Origin: Oscillospiraceae bacterium
GTDB taxonomy: Bacteria; Bacillota; Clostridia; Oscillospirales; Acutalibacteraceae
Length of the DNA stretch: 63,898 nt
Direction: 5' to 3'
Assembly: GCA_015065615.1 (NCBI GenBank)
Contig: SVPY01000013.1
Span: forward strand, 1 to 63,898
The position numbers were made by a program, and so were the translations under genes. The notes beneath the pieces are model-generated. The model did no database searches. It had not been told where the DNA came from and was given only the letters and a program-made list of their open reading frames with translations. Below, piece by piece: positions 43,555-53,088 of the stretch; the first letter of the stretch is position 1, and every line of letters begins with the position of its first letter.

Positions 43555-44553
43555 TTATTTTTTTAGAACTGAAATTAAATTTAAGGCAAAATAAATTCTT
43601 CTATATAAGCAAAATGCAACAAATTTATATACTTTGGAAATTAATGAGAAATCCATTTTTTCGTAAGCTTCTCTGAAATAACTATCCTCTGCCATACTTT
43701 TAAGTTGATTTTTAAACTCATTCTTCTGCAAAGTTTTTTTATTCTTAAGTAAAAGCAATAAAGTTTCTACCCAGCCTTTTACCTTCCTTGCATTATGAAG
43801 GGGCTTTAGTTCGGGTACATTCCATTTATCTATACATTTACTAAGTTCAATATGCACAGTTTTTATTGATTCTTTTCTGTTGATATTAAATGTATGAATC
43901 GCACTGCTTTCTCTTGCGCGGTAATAATACAGACCTTCATTGATATAAACTGTGCTTTCACACTCTGTTAAAAAATATGCAGACATAAGTAAATCTTCGC
44001 CGTGCATTAACCTTTGCTCTTTATTAAAATATTCCGGAATAATGCATTCTCTTTTGATAGCTTTAAAGCAAACCCCGTTAGGTATCTGTCCCTTTATAAG
44101 CTTGGTGTATAAAATCTTTTTATCTTCTAAGCTGTAAACTTTCTCGGCTTCCATAGAATTTTCAATGGAAATGCACCGGAATTTTTCTGATAGTCCTGTA
44201 GTAAAAGTAACAAGATCACATTTATATTTATTAAAAGCATCAATTACTTTTTCCAAAGCATCGAATCTATAGGTATCATCTCCATCTAAAAAAAGAACTA
44301 CGTCTCCTGAAGCTTTATTGATGCCTGCCATTCTTGCAGGAAGAGGACCTTTATTTTCCTGATGAATAACTAATATTTTTTCGGGATTTCTTACCGCTAA
44401 TTCATCGCAAAGCTTTTCGCTTCCATCTTTTGAGCCATCATCCACCAATATTACTTCGAAATTCCTGTAGGTCTGCATGAGTACAGACTGAACGCTTTCT
44501 TCAAGATATTCTTTAACGTTATAAACAGGAATAACAACACTTATTTTAAACAT
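43555..44553 (-). CDS. Family 2 glycosyltransferase
   Basis: 332-aa GT2 enzyme with GT-A fold: ISVVIPVYNVKEYLEESVQSVLMQTYRNFEVILVDDGSKDGS at the N-terminus and the metal-binding FLDGDDTYR (DxD) near residue 92. Adds a sugar to the lipid-linked repeat unit on the cytosolic side. Donor and acceptor are not readable. It is preceded by a 149-bp GC-richer spacer downstream of the large surface protein gene. Confidence 0.92.
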   Translation of the reverse strand: MFKISVVIPVYNVKEYLEESVQSVLMQTYRNFEVILVDDGSKDGSEKLCDELAVRNPEKILVIHQENKGPLPARMAGINKASGDVVLFLDGDDTYRFDALEKVIDAFNKYKCDLVTFTTGLSEKFRCISIENSMEAEKVYSLEDKKILYTKLIKGQIPNGVCFKAIKRECIIPEYFNKEQRLMHGEDLLMSAYFLTECESTVYINEGLYYYRARESSAIHTFNINRKESIKTVHIELSKCIDKWNVPELKPLHNARKVKGWVETLLLLLKNKKTLQKNEFKNQLKSMAEDSYFREAYEKMDFSLISKVYKFVAFCLYRRIYFALNLISVLKK

Positions 44554-44581
44554 AAAACACCCTAAAATTTAATTAAATCAG

Positions 44582-44681
44582 ATCAGCCGGCTGATGCCGT
44601 TACCGCCGCACGCCGCGTGGAGGCTCTGATTTATGTGCGACCGCATTATAGCCAAGGGACATTGGCTTTTTATCCCTTGGC
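44582..44681. other. Intergenic palindrome and hairpin
   Basis: A perfect 14-bp palindrome ATCAGCCGGCTGAT (44582-44595), a GC-rich core, then GCCAAGGGA / TCCCTTGGC (44651-44681). The latter may attenuate or end the minus-strand transcript of the 1623-aa protein gene, although no long T tract follows. Confidence 0.45.
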
Positions 44682-44702
44682 GTATATTGCAAATTTTATT
44701 TT

Positions 44703-45670
44703 TTATTTAATCATCTTGCCGTCGGCACCGAATTCGTAGTACTTTTCGGGAAGAAGATCGTTTGTTTTGGTGATCCAGTACTTAGTATTTGTAAGGATCT
44801 CACCTGAGGAGCGGGCGTAGTAGTAATCGCCGTCGATAAGCATCAGGCCTGCGTAGGTCTTAACGCCGTCTACGTACCACCAGAGCTTATTATCCTCGGA
44901 AATGATGCCGTTTTTAACCTCGGGCTCGTCGGGTGTATCGGGTACTTCAGGCTCATCGGGCTCAACTACAGGTGCATTTAACATCTTGCCGTCTGCGCCG
45001 AATTCGTAGTTAGCGGCAGGAAGAAGATCTTTTGTCTTTGTGATCCAGTACTTTGTATTTGTAAGGATCTCACCTGAGGAGCGGGCGTAGTAGTAATCTC
45101 CGTCAATGAGCATCAGGCCTGCATAGGTCTTTACGTCATCTACGTACCACCAGAGTTTACCGCCTTCGGAAACAATGCCGTTCTTCTTTTCGGGCTCTAC
45201 GGGTATATCGGGTACTTCGGGCTCATCGGGCTCGGTTGCAGGTGCATTTAACATCTTGCCGTCTGCGCCGAACTCATAGTTAGCGGCAGGAAGAAGATCG
45301 TTTGTCTTTGTAATCCAGTACTTTGTATTTGTAAGGATCTCACCTGAGGAGCGTGCATAGTAGTAGTCACCATCGATAAGTATTAAGCCTGCGTAGGTCT
45401 TTACGCCATCTATGTACCACCAGAGCTTATTATCCTCGGATATAATACCGTTCTTTACTTCGGGCTCGTCGGGTGTATCGGGTTCAGTTTTGGGAGCGTT
45501 CAACATCTTACCGTCAGCGCCGAATTCGTAATTTGCCGCAGGTAAGAGGTCGTTAGTCTTTGTAGTCCAGTAAGTTTCATTTACTGCCAGCTGACCTGAT
45601 GTACGTGCATAGTAGTAGTCGCCGTCAATAAGCATCAAGCCGCCGTAAACCGATTTGCCGTTTTCGAGGT
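44703..45670 (-). repeat. In-gene tandem repeats, 250-271 bp
   Basis: Four copies of a roughly 84-90-codon unit with core GLMLIDGDYYYARSSGEI and NYEFGADGKML, joined by Pro-Glu linkers (PDEPEVPDTP). Start spacing is about 271, 270 and 252 bp. The three copies nearest the stop are nearly identical in DNA, the outer one diverged, pointing to recent unequal exchange and likely length variation. Confidence 0.85.
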
Positions 45671-48600
45671 AGAACCAGCCGTCGATATCGTTGTGCATAA
45701 TGCCGTTTGCATCCAGCATCTCGTCGAGGAGCTTGCCATCCTCGCTGAACTTGTAAACTCTCCAACCCTCTTTTGCGTTATTGCGGTTAACAACTATAAA
45801 TCTGAGACCTGTGTACATATAGGAGTCGGTACCGAAGTAGTACATCTCGCCGTCTATTTCGTACCATTCGCGCTTGCAGAACTGAGGACCGAAGCTGTAC
45901 TTGGTGCCGTTTGCGTCGGTTACCCAAGCGCCCTTAATTACGTAGCCCTCTTCGTCGGCAGTATAAGTAAGCTTGTTTACGGTGAATTCGCCTGTTTTAA
46001 CTTCCATAGAAGCTGTATCGGCATATACCCACTTACCGTTAACGTTCTGCCAGCCTGTAACTATCTTGCCGTCGATAAGCACGTAAATTTTACCGTTTGC
46101 TTCAACTAAGCCGTTGCCTGTAAGTTCAAAACCGCAGTGGCAGACAAGCTTATTCTCTTCGATAGTATATTCATGACCGAGAGCTTCAACCTTATTACCC
46201 CAATCAACTACGGACATACAGCTTTCGCAGTAAGTTCTCTGTTCATAGCCTTCTTCTGTGCAGCTTGCATCCTTATTGAGAACTGTAAGCTCTGCATCGT
46301 GATAATGCCAGGGGTAAACGTTATCGTTAATTCTTGTATCGGCTTCGTAAGTGCCGCCGAATGCGTTCTTGCTGCCGTCAAGGTATTCTGCTTCGCCGTA
46401 AACTACGTCGCATTCAATTTTTACTACGGGGCAATAGCCTGTAGCATACTGTGTGGCGGGAGCGATGGGAGTATCTGTAACGTGGTTTATGCCGTTCCAA
46501 GTCCACATACGTACGGGAATGCTTACAACTGTATCGTCGCCGCTTAAAGCAGAAGCAAGGGAAATATTCTTTGTAACCTTAATTGTAGCTTCGTTTGAAT
46601 ATCCGTTTACGGAATAGGATGTTACTTCGAAGCCGGGAGCTGTTATGAAGCCTTCTTTTTCCCAAGTATTTGCGGACTGAAGCTTAAGTGTAGCTGTGAT
46701 GCTGTTTAAATTCTCTAAATCGGAAGCCTTAATATCGATGTAGTAAACTGAGCCGTACTCAGCAGCCTTGCCGCTTTCGTTATGGCCTGTAAGTGTAATG
46801 GAAGCCTCGCCGCTTACTGTGAAGGTACGGGTTACCTTTGCAGGGTTACCAAGCTTATCGCTTATTTCAAAAGAAACGGTATGAGCGCCGCTTGCCAAAG
46901 TTGCGTCCGCGGACATTACCTTACCTGAAACCGCAGTATTTAAAAGAACACCGTCCACATAGATTTTGCCCGTGCTGTTATCAAGACCCTGATTGTCGCT
47001 TACGTTTGCAGTAAAGGTGATTTTGTTGCCGCTGATTACTGTGCCGTTATCTAATGCTAAAGCTTCGTCGGCTGTTGCGTAGCTGAGGTCAGAAATAACG
47101 GGAAGAACACGGTCCTCAACTGCGGAGGAGTAGTCCAAAGTAAAGTCATCAAAGTAGAATTCGAGACTTGCCGCTGTTGTGGGCTTAACATAGAAACGGA
47201 TGAAGGAAGGCTCACGGCCTGTATTGCCCATAGCGGGGTAGGTAGCAAAATAATCGCCGAAAGAAGTAAGGTCTACAGTGGCGTATACCCAGCGGGATTC
47301 GGGGATATCCGCCTCGGTGCAGGAGTTAAGGTTTTTCTTTACACCGCTTACAGTAGTAAAGTAGAAGTGAGCGCCCGTGCCGCCTGTGCCGTCGGGATTT
47401 TTAACGCCCTGAATCTGCATTGCAAGACCTGCCGCGCCCTCGGGGATATACACCCAGCAACCCAGTGTGGTTGCATTCTTACCGTTGGCTACGTCGCGGA
47501 AAACAATCTGCTCGCCTGTATAGAAGAACATATTGTAGGACCAGCTTGCAAATGTAGCGTCTGTGTAGTCAAGAATAACACCTAAAGCAGCTTTTCCGTT
47601 CTTAACTTTACCGCCGAATCTGACTGTTGAAAGGAATGTTTCGGAGTCGGTATTATCGGAGTAGTTGCCGTCATTCTGAATGGGAGCAGGTGCGCCTGTT
47701 GCCTTTGCCCAGTCGTACATCTCGTCAACACCGAGGAATTCTCTTACGCTGCCGTCTTCAAAGTCAAATATAATTTCGGAGCCCTTACCGAAGGTGACCT
47801 TCAACATGCCTGACATTGAAGTATCGGGAATGTAATCAGCCGTTACGTTTACGCCTGCAACAGCTTCGTCGCTTGAGGCTGTAAGCTTGTTGCCTTCAAT
47901 AACAGCCGCGTTTTCGTCGGAAAGTGTTAAAGTGTAAGCGCCATCAAGGCATACTTCCCAGTTATCGTCGCCGTATGTTGCTACTACCTCTAAATCCATG
48001 CTCTTGCCGTAAGGAAGAACTGTTTCTTCGGAAGTAAAGCCGAACTTTTTGGGATGAACAATATTTACTTTATATTCGCCTGCAACTTCGCCCATATAAA
48101 GAGCTTCGATTGTAGCTGTGCCTGTTACACTGCCTGCCGTAAACACACCGTTTACGATAGTGCCCGTATTTTCTTCAGCTACGCGGTAAGTTACCTCGGC
48201 GGGAATATCCATTGTAAAGTTCTTGGTATCCTGACCTATTGTAGTGATAGCCATTGAAGCGCCGGGAGCAATATACTCATATTCTGAATCGAAAAGCACT
48301 TTGCTGAAATCGCCGGAAGCGCCTGCTGTGGAAACGAGAATTACGGAGTTGATGGTGGGACGCTCAGCGCCGTCGGAAGGCATGGAACGCATTATATTTG
48401 CGCTTTCGCCAGCGCGCTTGGAAACGAAGGTGGAGGAACCGCCGCCGTCGCAGTTAACTGCGTTTACACATCCCAGAGCCAGCATCATTTCGCCCATCTC
48501 GTAGTTGGAAAGACCGCCTGATACCATATCGCCCTGACGTCCGTCTACATGGCAGAAAATAAGTGTGCCGTCTGCCTTGATACCTATCATGGAACGGGAG

Positions 48601-49574
48601 GCGTCGGAGGAGGTACGCTCAACCTTTGTGGTCTGGAGCACGCCGTCCTTAACAAGCCAGCCGAAGTTAGCGGATATTGCGGTAACCTCGTTGCCCTTTA
48701 AGGGAGTGGACATGGAGCGAAGCTCGCAGTTACCCTCGTTATCGATGGCAAGGTAGGTCTGGGCGCCCTTATGAACTTCGGGTGTACCTAAAACAACACC
48801 GTTCCAAACCATATAGCCGTAAGGAGCGTTGGAATCGTATGCAAGGGCTGTGTTCATAGCGCCCACAACGTTGTAGCCCATATCTTCATAGTACTTAACG
48901 GTTTTGGTAAGCTCCATAGCCTTCCAGTACTGTGATTTATCCTCAACGCCTTCTAAGGGAAGGTTTTCGGGGTCAAGCTTATCGATGCCGTAATAGCCGG
49001 GCATAACCTTGATATCCTCGTTCTTTGTGTCTACAGCGAATACGTGAACAAGCTTACGGTCGTTGCCGCTTTCGTTATTTAATGTAAAGCCGTATTCCTG
49101 CGCACCGGGTGCAAGGTCATATACCTTTTCTTCAAGAACCTTGAAGTAGCCGTCTGATACGTTTGTATCGTAGAGCTTGGATTCAACGAAGGCTGCAGAT
49201 TCCTCAAGAAGCTCGATATAATATACCTTAACTTCCGTAGTGCCGTCCTCATTGATTTCTGTCTGTGTGATCTCATCCTCAAGAATAAGATTTTCATAAG
49301 TTTTTTCCTGTGCGTCTGTAAGCTCACCGGGAATACCTGCAAGCTCTTCTGTTTCAATAAGAACATAGTCCTCAGTATCCCAATCCCATACGTAATGGGA
49401 TACCGTATACTTGACTTTTTCCTCTGAAACTGTTTCTTCTGTTACTGTGATGTTCTCATCTGTAACTGTTGTGTTTTCCGTCTCTGTGGCAAAGGCATTC
49501 ATGGGCACACAGCCAACAAGTAAAGCTAAAGCCAGAATAACCGACAGAAAACGTGCGAACTTAGAGTAGTTCAT
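44703..49574 (-). CDS. Giant NAGPA-domain surface protein with cell-wall repeats
   Basis: 1623 aa. Signal MNYSKFARFLSVILALALLVGCVPMNAFA (LVGC could be a lipobox, or AFA a signal peptidase I site). A phosphodiester glycosidase (NAGPA) domain at about 225-420 has GYMVWNGVVLG, ISANFGWLVKDG and ALGCVNAVNCDGGGSSTF. Then come Ig-like and carbohydrate-binding-like beta domains (450-900), a cohesin-like region (about 915-1050), a Cys-rich CTEEGYEQRTYCESC module and C-terminal cell-wall-binding repeats rich in Y, W and D. NAGPA enzymes cut sugar-phosphodiesters; position suggests trimming or display of the polymer. The last four repeats are the DNA repeat listed separately. Confidence 0.85.
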   Translation of the reverse strand: MNYSKFARFLSVILALALLVGCVPMNAFATETENTTVTDENITVTEETVSEEKVKYTVSHYVWDWDTEDYVLIETEELAGIPGELTDAQEKTYENLILEDEITQTEINEDGTTEVKVYYIELLEESAAFVESKLYDTNVSDGYFKVLEEKVYDLAPGAQEYGFTLNNESGNDRKLVHVFAVDTKNEDIKVMPGYYGIDKLDPENLPLEGVEDKSQYWKAMELTKTVKYYEDMGYNVVGAMNTALAYDSNAPYGYMVWNGVVLGTPEVHKGAQTYLAIDNEGNCELRSMSTPLKGNEVTAISANFGWLVKDGVLQTTKVERTSSDASRSMIGIKADGTLIFCHVDGRQGDMVSGGLSNYEMGEMMLALGCVNAVNCDGGGSSTFVSKRAGESANIMRSMPSDGAERPTINSVILVSTAGASGDFSKVLFDSEYEYIAPGASMAITTIGQDTKNFTMDIPAEVTYRVAEENTGTIVNGVFTAGSVTGTATIEALYMGEVAGEYKVNIVHPKKFGFTSEETVLPYGKSMDLEVVATYGDDNWEVCLDGAYTLTLSDENAAVIEGNKLTASSDEAVAGVNVTADYIPDTSMSGMLKVTFGKGSEIIFDFEDGSVREFLGVDEMYDWAKATGAPAPIQNDGNYSDNTDSETFLSTVRFGGKVKNGKAALGVILDYTDATFASWSYNMFFYTGEQIVFRDVANGKNATTLGCWVYIPEGAAGLAMQIQGVKNPDGTGGTGAHFYFTTVSGVKKNLNSCTEADIPESRWVYATVDLTSFGDYFATYPAMGNTGREPSFIRFYVKPTTAASLEFYFDDFTLDYSSAVEDRVLPVISDLSYATADEALALDNGTVISGNKITFTANVSDNQGLDNSTGKIYVDGVLLNTAVSGKVMSADATLASGAHTVSFEISDKLGNPAKVTRTFTVSGEASITLTGHNESGKAAEYGSVYYIDIKASDLENLNSITATLKLQSANTWEKEGFITAPGFEVTSYSVNGYSNEATIKVTKNISLASALSGDDTVVSIPVRMWTWNGINHVTDTPIAPATQYATGYCPVVKIECDVVYGEAEYLDGSKNAFGGTYEADTRINDNVYPWHYHDAELTVLNKDASCTEEGYEQRTYCESCMSVVDWGNKVEALGHEYTIEENKLVCHCGFELTGNGLVEANGKIYVLIDGKIVTGWQNVNGKWVYADTASMEVKTGEFTVNKLTYTADEEGYVIKGAWVTDANGTKYSFGPQFCKREWYEIDGEMYYFGTDSYMYTGLRFIVVNRNNAKEGWRVYKFSEDGKLLDEMLDANGIMHNDIDGWFYLENGKSVYGGLMLIDGDYYYARTSGQLAVNETYWTTKTNDLLPAANYEFGADGKMLNAPKTEPDTPDEPEVKNGIISEDNKLWWYIDGVKTYAGLILIDGDYYYARSSGEILTNTKYWITKTNDLLPAANYEFGADGKMLNAPATEPDEPEVPDIPVEPEKKNGIVSEGGKLWWYVDDVKTYAGLMLIDGDYYYARSSGEILTNTKYWITKTKDLLPAANYEFGADGKMLNAPVVEPDEPEVPDTPDEPEVKNGIISEDNKLWWYVDGVKTYAGLMLIDGDYYYARSSGEILTNTKYWITKTNDLLPEKYYEFGADGKMIK

Positions 49575-49690
49575 TGTTTTTTCGTCCTTTCTTAATTTAT
49601 ATTATTCAACATTTCTTTCCCTTATCTGCTTTAATTTGGTTTAGTTTAAATTAATTTGCAAATTTTCGGGATGATGTAAAATAAACCTTT

Positions 49691-51016
49691 TTACTGAGCC
49701 TCTGTTTTATTTAAATCCTGTATCATATTTATATAGGCAAAGCCTAAAGTAAGCACAGTGTAGTTGGAGGTTAAAAGCTGACCGGCAACCGACTTAAAAA
49801 GAATTATTATAAGGGGTATGTAATTTAAAAGTTTAATATTTCTGTTCTGCTTTTTAGCTGTAACTATAAGGGTTAAAATCAAACCGCCTATAAACAGCAA
49901 GCCCTCAATTCCCCATGCAGCCATAATCTCCTGAATACTGTTGTGGGGTACGTTGGAAGCAACGCGGTAAATATTAACAAGCTTATTGCCTAAATCCTGA
50001 AGTCCTACGCCGAAAAACATAACGGAGGGATTTTTTGTAATAAATCTGTTATAGGAGACCATCAGATCGTCCCTGCCGGTGGTAATATCCTTTTCAAAGA
50101 AACGGCTTATATAGAATTCAAGCTGATCGGGGAAAAATATACTTAATACGCTGAGAATGAAAATCGCCGCGATAATCGCTATACCGAAATATTTCAGCTT
50201 GGTTTTACCGTCCTTCTGACCCATAAACACCAGAAGAATCATCAGTAAAAGGCATATAATGAAAGTTCTTGAGGCTGTGAGGGTACCGAAGATAAGCAAA
50301 GTGAGCATCATTAAGGTATCGCTTTTCTTTTTCTTGCCTATATTTCTAAGCTGTAAAAGTGCCGCCGTAATAAGCACGCAGATTACGCCCAAGGAGTTTG
50401 TTTGTACCATTCCGCCCGTTATCTGCAATCTGTCTGCGGAAGCTTCGCTTAAGGCGCCCAGCCTTCTCAGGTTCAGCATAAAGGTAATTACATTGAACCC
50501 TGATATCCAGGCTATCTGAATAAGCATGGTAAAGCAGGTAACCACCGCCGCAACCGAAACGGCGCGCACCGTGAAAGCGTAGTCAATACCGCTGAGATCG
50601 CTGCATATTATAACCGTTAAGGCTATAATTGGCGAAAGTGCGGTAACGAAGGTAATAGGAGAAAAATCGGAAGTTAAAGAGTGCAAAAGCTCCCAAATAA
50701 CTATAATGAGCATCAAAAAGAAGCCCATGTTTATTTTTATCCGTTTATGAAATTTCAGAACGTAAATAAAAACCACTATTATCAGCGCAATATAGAAATC
50801 AAGCGATTCGTGAAAGGGTATCAGGCACATACATACCGCCGTTATTTCCGTCTGATTTCCAAGAAGGGCAATAGCCGCTACGGGCAGTAAAGCAAGCTCA
50901 CGGGGGATATTTATCTGCAAGCCGTATCTTGTGAAAATTATGGCTGAAAGCAGGGCGAACAAGACCCAGAATCTTACATAGCTTTGCTCTTTATTAAGAT
51001 TAAGCTTATCGTTCAC
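49691..51016 (-). CDS. O-antigen ligase/polymerase family (Wzy-like)
   Basis: 441-aa polytopic membrane protein with about 10-12 helices and a large outside loop (about 310-370, FEKDITTGRDDLMVSYNRFITKNPSVMFFGVGLQDLG... VPHNSIQEIMAAWGIEG), the layout of the Wzy_C/O-antigen ligase family. It probably polymerises repeat units at the outer face. Starts with GTG overlapping the TGA of the upstream gene by 4 nt, so translationally coupled. Confidence 0.85.
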   Translation of the reverse strand: MNDKLNLNKEQSYVRFWVLFALLSAIIFTRYGLQINIPRELALLPVAAIALLGNQTEITAVCMCLIPFHESLDFYIALIIVVFIYVLKFHKRIKINMGFFLMLIIVIWELLHSLTSDFSPITFVTALSPIIALTVIICSDLSGIDYAFTVRAVSVAAVVTCFTMLIQIAWISGFNVITFMLNLRRLGALSEASADRLQITGGMVQTNSLGVICVLITAALLQLRNIGKKKKSDTLMMLTLLIFGTLTASRTFIICLLLMILLVFMGQKDGKTKLKYFGIAIIAAIFILSVLSIFFPDQLEFYISRFFEKDITTGRDDLMVSYNRFITKNPSVMFFGVGLQDLGNKLVNIYRVASNVPHNSIQEIMAAWGIEGLLFIGGLILTLIVTAKKQNRNIKLLNYIPLIIILFKSVAGQLLTSNYTVLTLGFAYINMIQDLNKTEAQ

Positions 51017-51951
51017 TTATTTTCCTCCCTGCGCTTTGGGGGTAAAGTAACGAAACTGCCGAAAGTGTAGTCCCACTCCTCGGGGTGAAACATTTCCATA
51101 CCGCTGCAATGGAAGAAGGTCATCTCTCCGAAATAAACTTTTCCGTCCACTTCATAGAAATCCACACGAAGCTGAGGTGTACCTTCACTTAATTTCCTTG
51201 CAAGCTCCTTCATAAGCTCGAAATTTTCGGGCTTTTTCGGTGGAACTTCCGCCGTTTCGTGGTCTATGGTAAAAGGCAGATGGTTAAAATCCATATCAAA
51301 GAAATCCGCCACCGTCTCGTTATTTGAGCCTCTGCCCTGAGCTATGTAAAGCACCTTGGGCTCGCCCCCGAAGGTAAAGAACTTATAGTCCCTTAATTCC
51401 TTATATTCGGAGTCTTCCATATATTTCTCCGCTATAATTCTGTGGGGAACGTTTTTATATGGCCACTCTCTGTTCTGTGCAAAGTAATTTCTCTTTCGGA
51501 AACGCTCTAACTTTTTTACTGTTTCCTTTATATCAAGCTTATTTTTATCCTTACAGATAATCAAAGTGCCGCTGTCGTGAGTGGGTTTGAGAACGAATCT
51601 ATCGGGCAGCTTATCAAAATCGATATCCTCCGCCCTATCCCATACCCCCAGAAGAGGTATTACGTACTGACTGCCGATTTTATTTGCCACGTATTCCTTA
51701 ACGGCGTATTTATCCACCATGGTGGTGTATATTTCCCTGCGGTCATATAGCTTCAGCCATTGAAGCTTTTCGGTATAGGTTTTTGGGGACTCTAAATCAA
51801 GCTCCCTGCCCGTATGAATTTTATACATTCTTTTAAGGAATTTATCGTCGGGCATATTCTTTTTCCAGCCCTTTACCGATGATATAATAAATCGGTAGTC
51901 CTTATCGGTGATGAATTTTAATATTTTTTCGGCTTTAGTTTTCAGCGGCAT
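51013..51951 (-). CDS. TupA-like ATP-grasp protein
   Basis: 312-aa protein of the TupA-like ATP-grasp family found in polysaccharide loci. Seen are KYAVKEYVANKIGSQYVIPLLGVWD, FVLKPTHDSGTLIICKDK as ATP-binding strands, IIAEKYMEDSEYKELRDYKFFTFGG, and QLRVDFYEVDGKVYFGEMTFFHCSGM as the metal-binding end. Related proteins attach amino acids or glutamate-like groups to teichuronopeptide or sugar acids. Here it could make an amide on the uronic acid produced by the dehydrogenase/epimerase pair; inference only. Four-nt overlap with the next gene. Confidence 0.88.
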   Translation of the reverse strand: MPLKTKAEKILKFITDKDYRFIISSVKGWKKNMPDDKFLKRMYKIHTGRELDLESPKTYTEKLQWLKLYDRREIYTTMVDKYAVKEYVANKIGSQYVIPLLGVWDRAEDIDFDKLPDRFVLKPTHDSGTLIICKDKNKLDIKETVKKLERFRKRNYFAQNREWPYKNVPHRIIAEKYMEDSEYKELRDYKFFTFGGEPKVLYIAQGRGSNNETVADFFDMDFNHLPFTIDHETAEVPPKKPENFELMKELARKLSEGTPQLRVDFYEVDGKVYFGEMTFFHCSGMEMFHPEEWDYTFGSFVTLPPKRREENK

Positions 51952-51991
51952 TTATTTTCCTCTTTCAAGTAATTTAAATTAAGTTAATTTG

Positions 51992-53071
51992 TTATTTACA
52001 TATCAGTTTCAAAAGATTTTCGGCAACGCTTTTTATGTCGTAGCCACGTTTTCTGAAATCCTCTTTGGTACAGCGCCTTTTTTCCTCTGCGCATTTTAAG
52101 GCTGCATCCGCCCAGCTTTCGGGGCTTTTTTCTAAAGTCAGGTATTTAACAAGTCCCGTGATATCCGCTTCTTTCGTAATTGTATCGGCTATCACACAGG
52201 GAAGTCCCGTAGCCTGAGCCTCTATAACGGTATTGGGCATACCCTCAAAAAAGGAGGGAAACACGAATACGTCCATAGCAGAGAGAAGCTGAGGGATATC
52301 AAAGCGCTGACCCGTTAAAATCACTTTATCTTTAAGCTGCAGCTCATCTATTCTTTTTTTAATATCATCCTCAAGTTCGCCTTTACCTACCAGCATTAAA
52401 ACCGCATCTTCCCGCTTTTTTGCTATCTCACTAAAAACATTCAGTAAAAATTCGTGGTTTTTCTGCCTTGTGTACCTTCCCACGTGACCGACAAGCAGTT
52501 TATTTTCTATACCGAATTCTTTACGTATTCTTTCTTTTTCCTCTTCGTCAAAGCGGAAAAAATCAAGGTCAACGCCGTTATTTATAATATGGCACTTACT
52601 TTTTTTGCCGAACATAAACTCGCCTGCCAAATCGGAAGGTGCAAGCTTAACTGTGCTTACAAGATTTAAAAGGGGTCTTAAACTGTAGTGCAGTATTTTA
52701 TCTTTTAAAGAAAGGTTTGTGGGAGCGTTGCAGGAGCGTACCGCCAAATTTTTGGCGCCGCCGGATTTCGCGGCTATCATATCTGTTACCGAAAGTGAGT
52801 TTTCGGCTAATTTAAGCACGGTATTGTAGGAATTTTCCTTTACCGCTTTCTTAATTCCTTTAAAGGCGCCGAAAAAATCCTTGGTGCGCTCGGGTATCTT
52901 ATAAATTCTGCCGCCGCGTTCAAGAACTTCCTTCGTATAGCATCCGCCATCCACCGAAACAATGAAATCCATCTGATATTCGTTTAAATCGAGGGCGCGG
53001 TATACTTTCATCAAAAAGGTTTCGGCGCCCCCCGCATCAAGGGAACTTAATATACATAAAATTCGTTTCAT
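51992..53071 (-). CDS. Family 4 glycosyltransferase
   Basis: 359-aa GT-B glycosyltransferase. N-terminal LCILSSLDAGGAETFLMKVYRAL is the usual GT4 start. The C-terminal donor domain has LLVGHVGRYTRQKNHEFLLNVF, MLVGKGELEDDIK, VFVFPSFFEGMPNTVIEAQATGLP with the E-x7-E motif (EGMPNTVIE). Resembles EpsF/CapM-type enzymes. Sugar donor unknown. One of two consecutive GT4 genes. Confidence 0.93.
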   Translation of the reverse strand: MKRILCILSSLDAGGAETFLMKVYRALDLNEYQMDFIVSVDGGCYTKEVLERGGRIYKIPERTKDFFGAFKGIKKAVKENSYNTVLKLAENSLSVTDMIAAKSGGAKNLAVRSCNAPTNLSLKDKILHYSLRPLLNLVSTVKLAPSDLAGEFMFGKKSKCHIINNGVDLDFFRFDEEEKERIRKEFGIENKLLVGHVGRYTRQKNHEFLLNVFSEIAKKREDAVLMLVGKGELEDDIKKRIDELQLKDKVILTGQRFDIPQLLSAMDVFVFPSFFEGMPNTVIEAQATGLPCVIADTITKEADITGLVKYLTLEKSPESWADAALKCAEEKRRCTKEDFRKRGYDIKSVAENLLKLICK

Positions 53072-53088
53072 ATAATGATCTCTTATTA

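Noticed and set aside
45693-48756. Plus-strand ORFs within the giant surface protein gene
   Set aside because: Antisense shadows; no ribosome sites and low-complexity composition.
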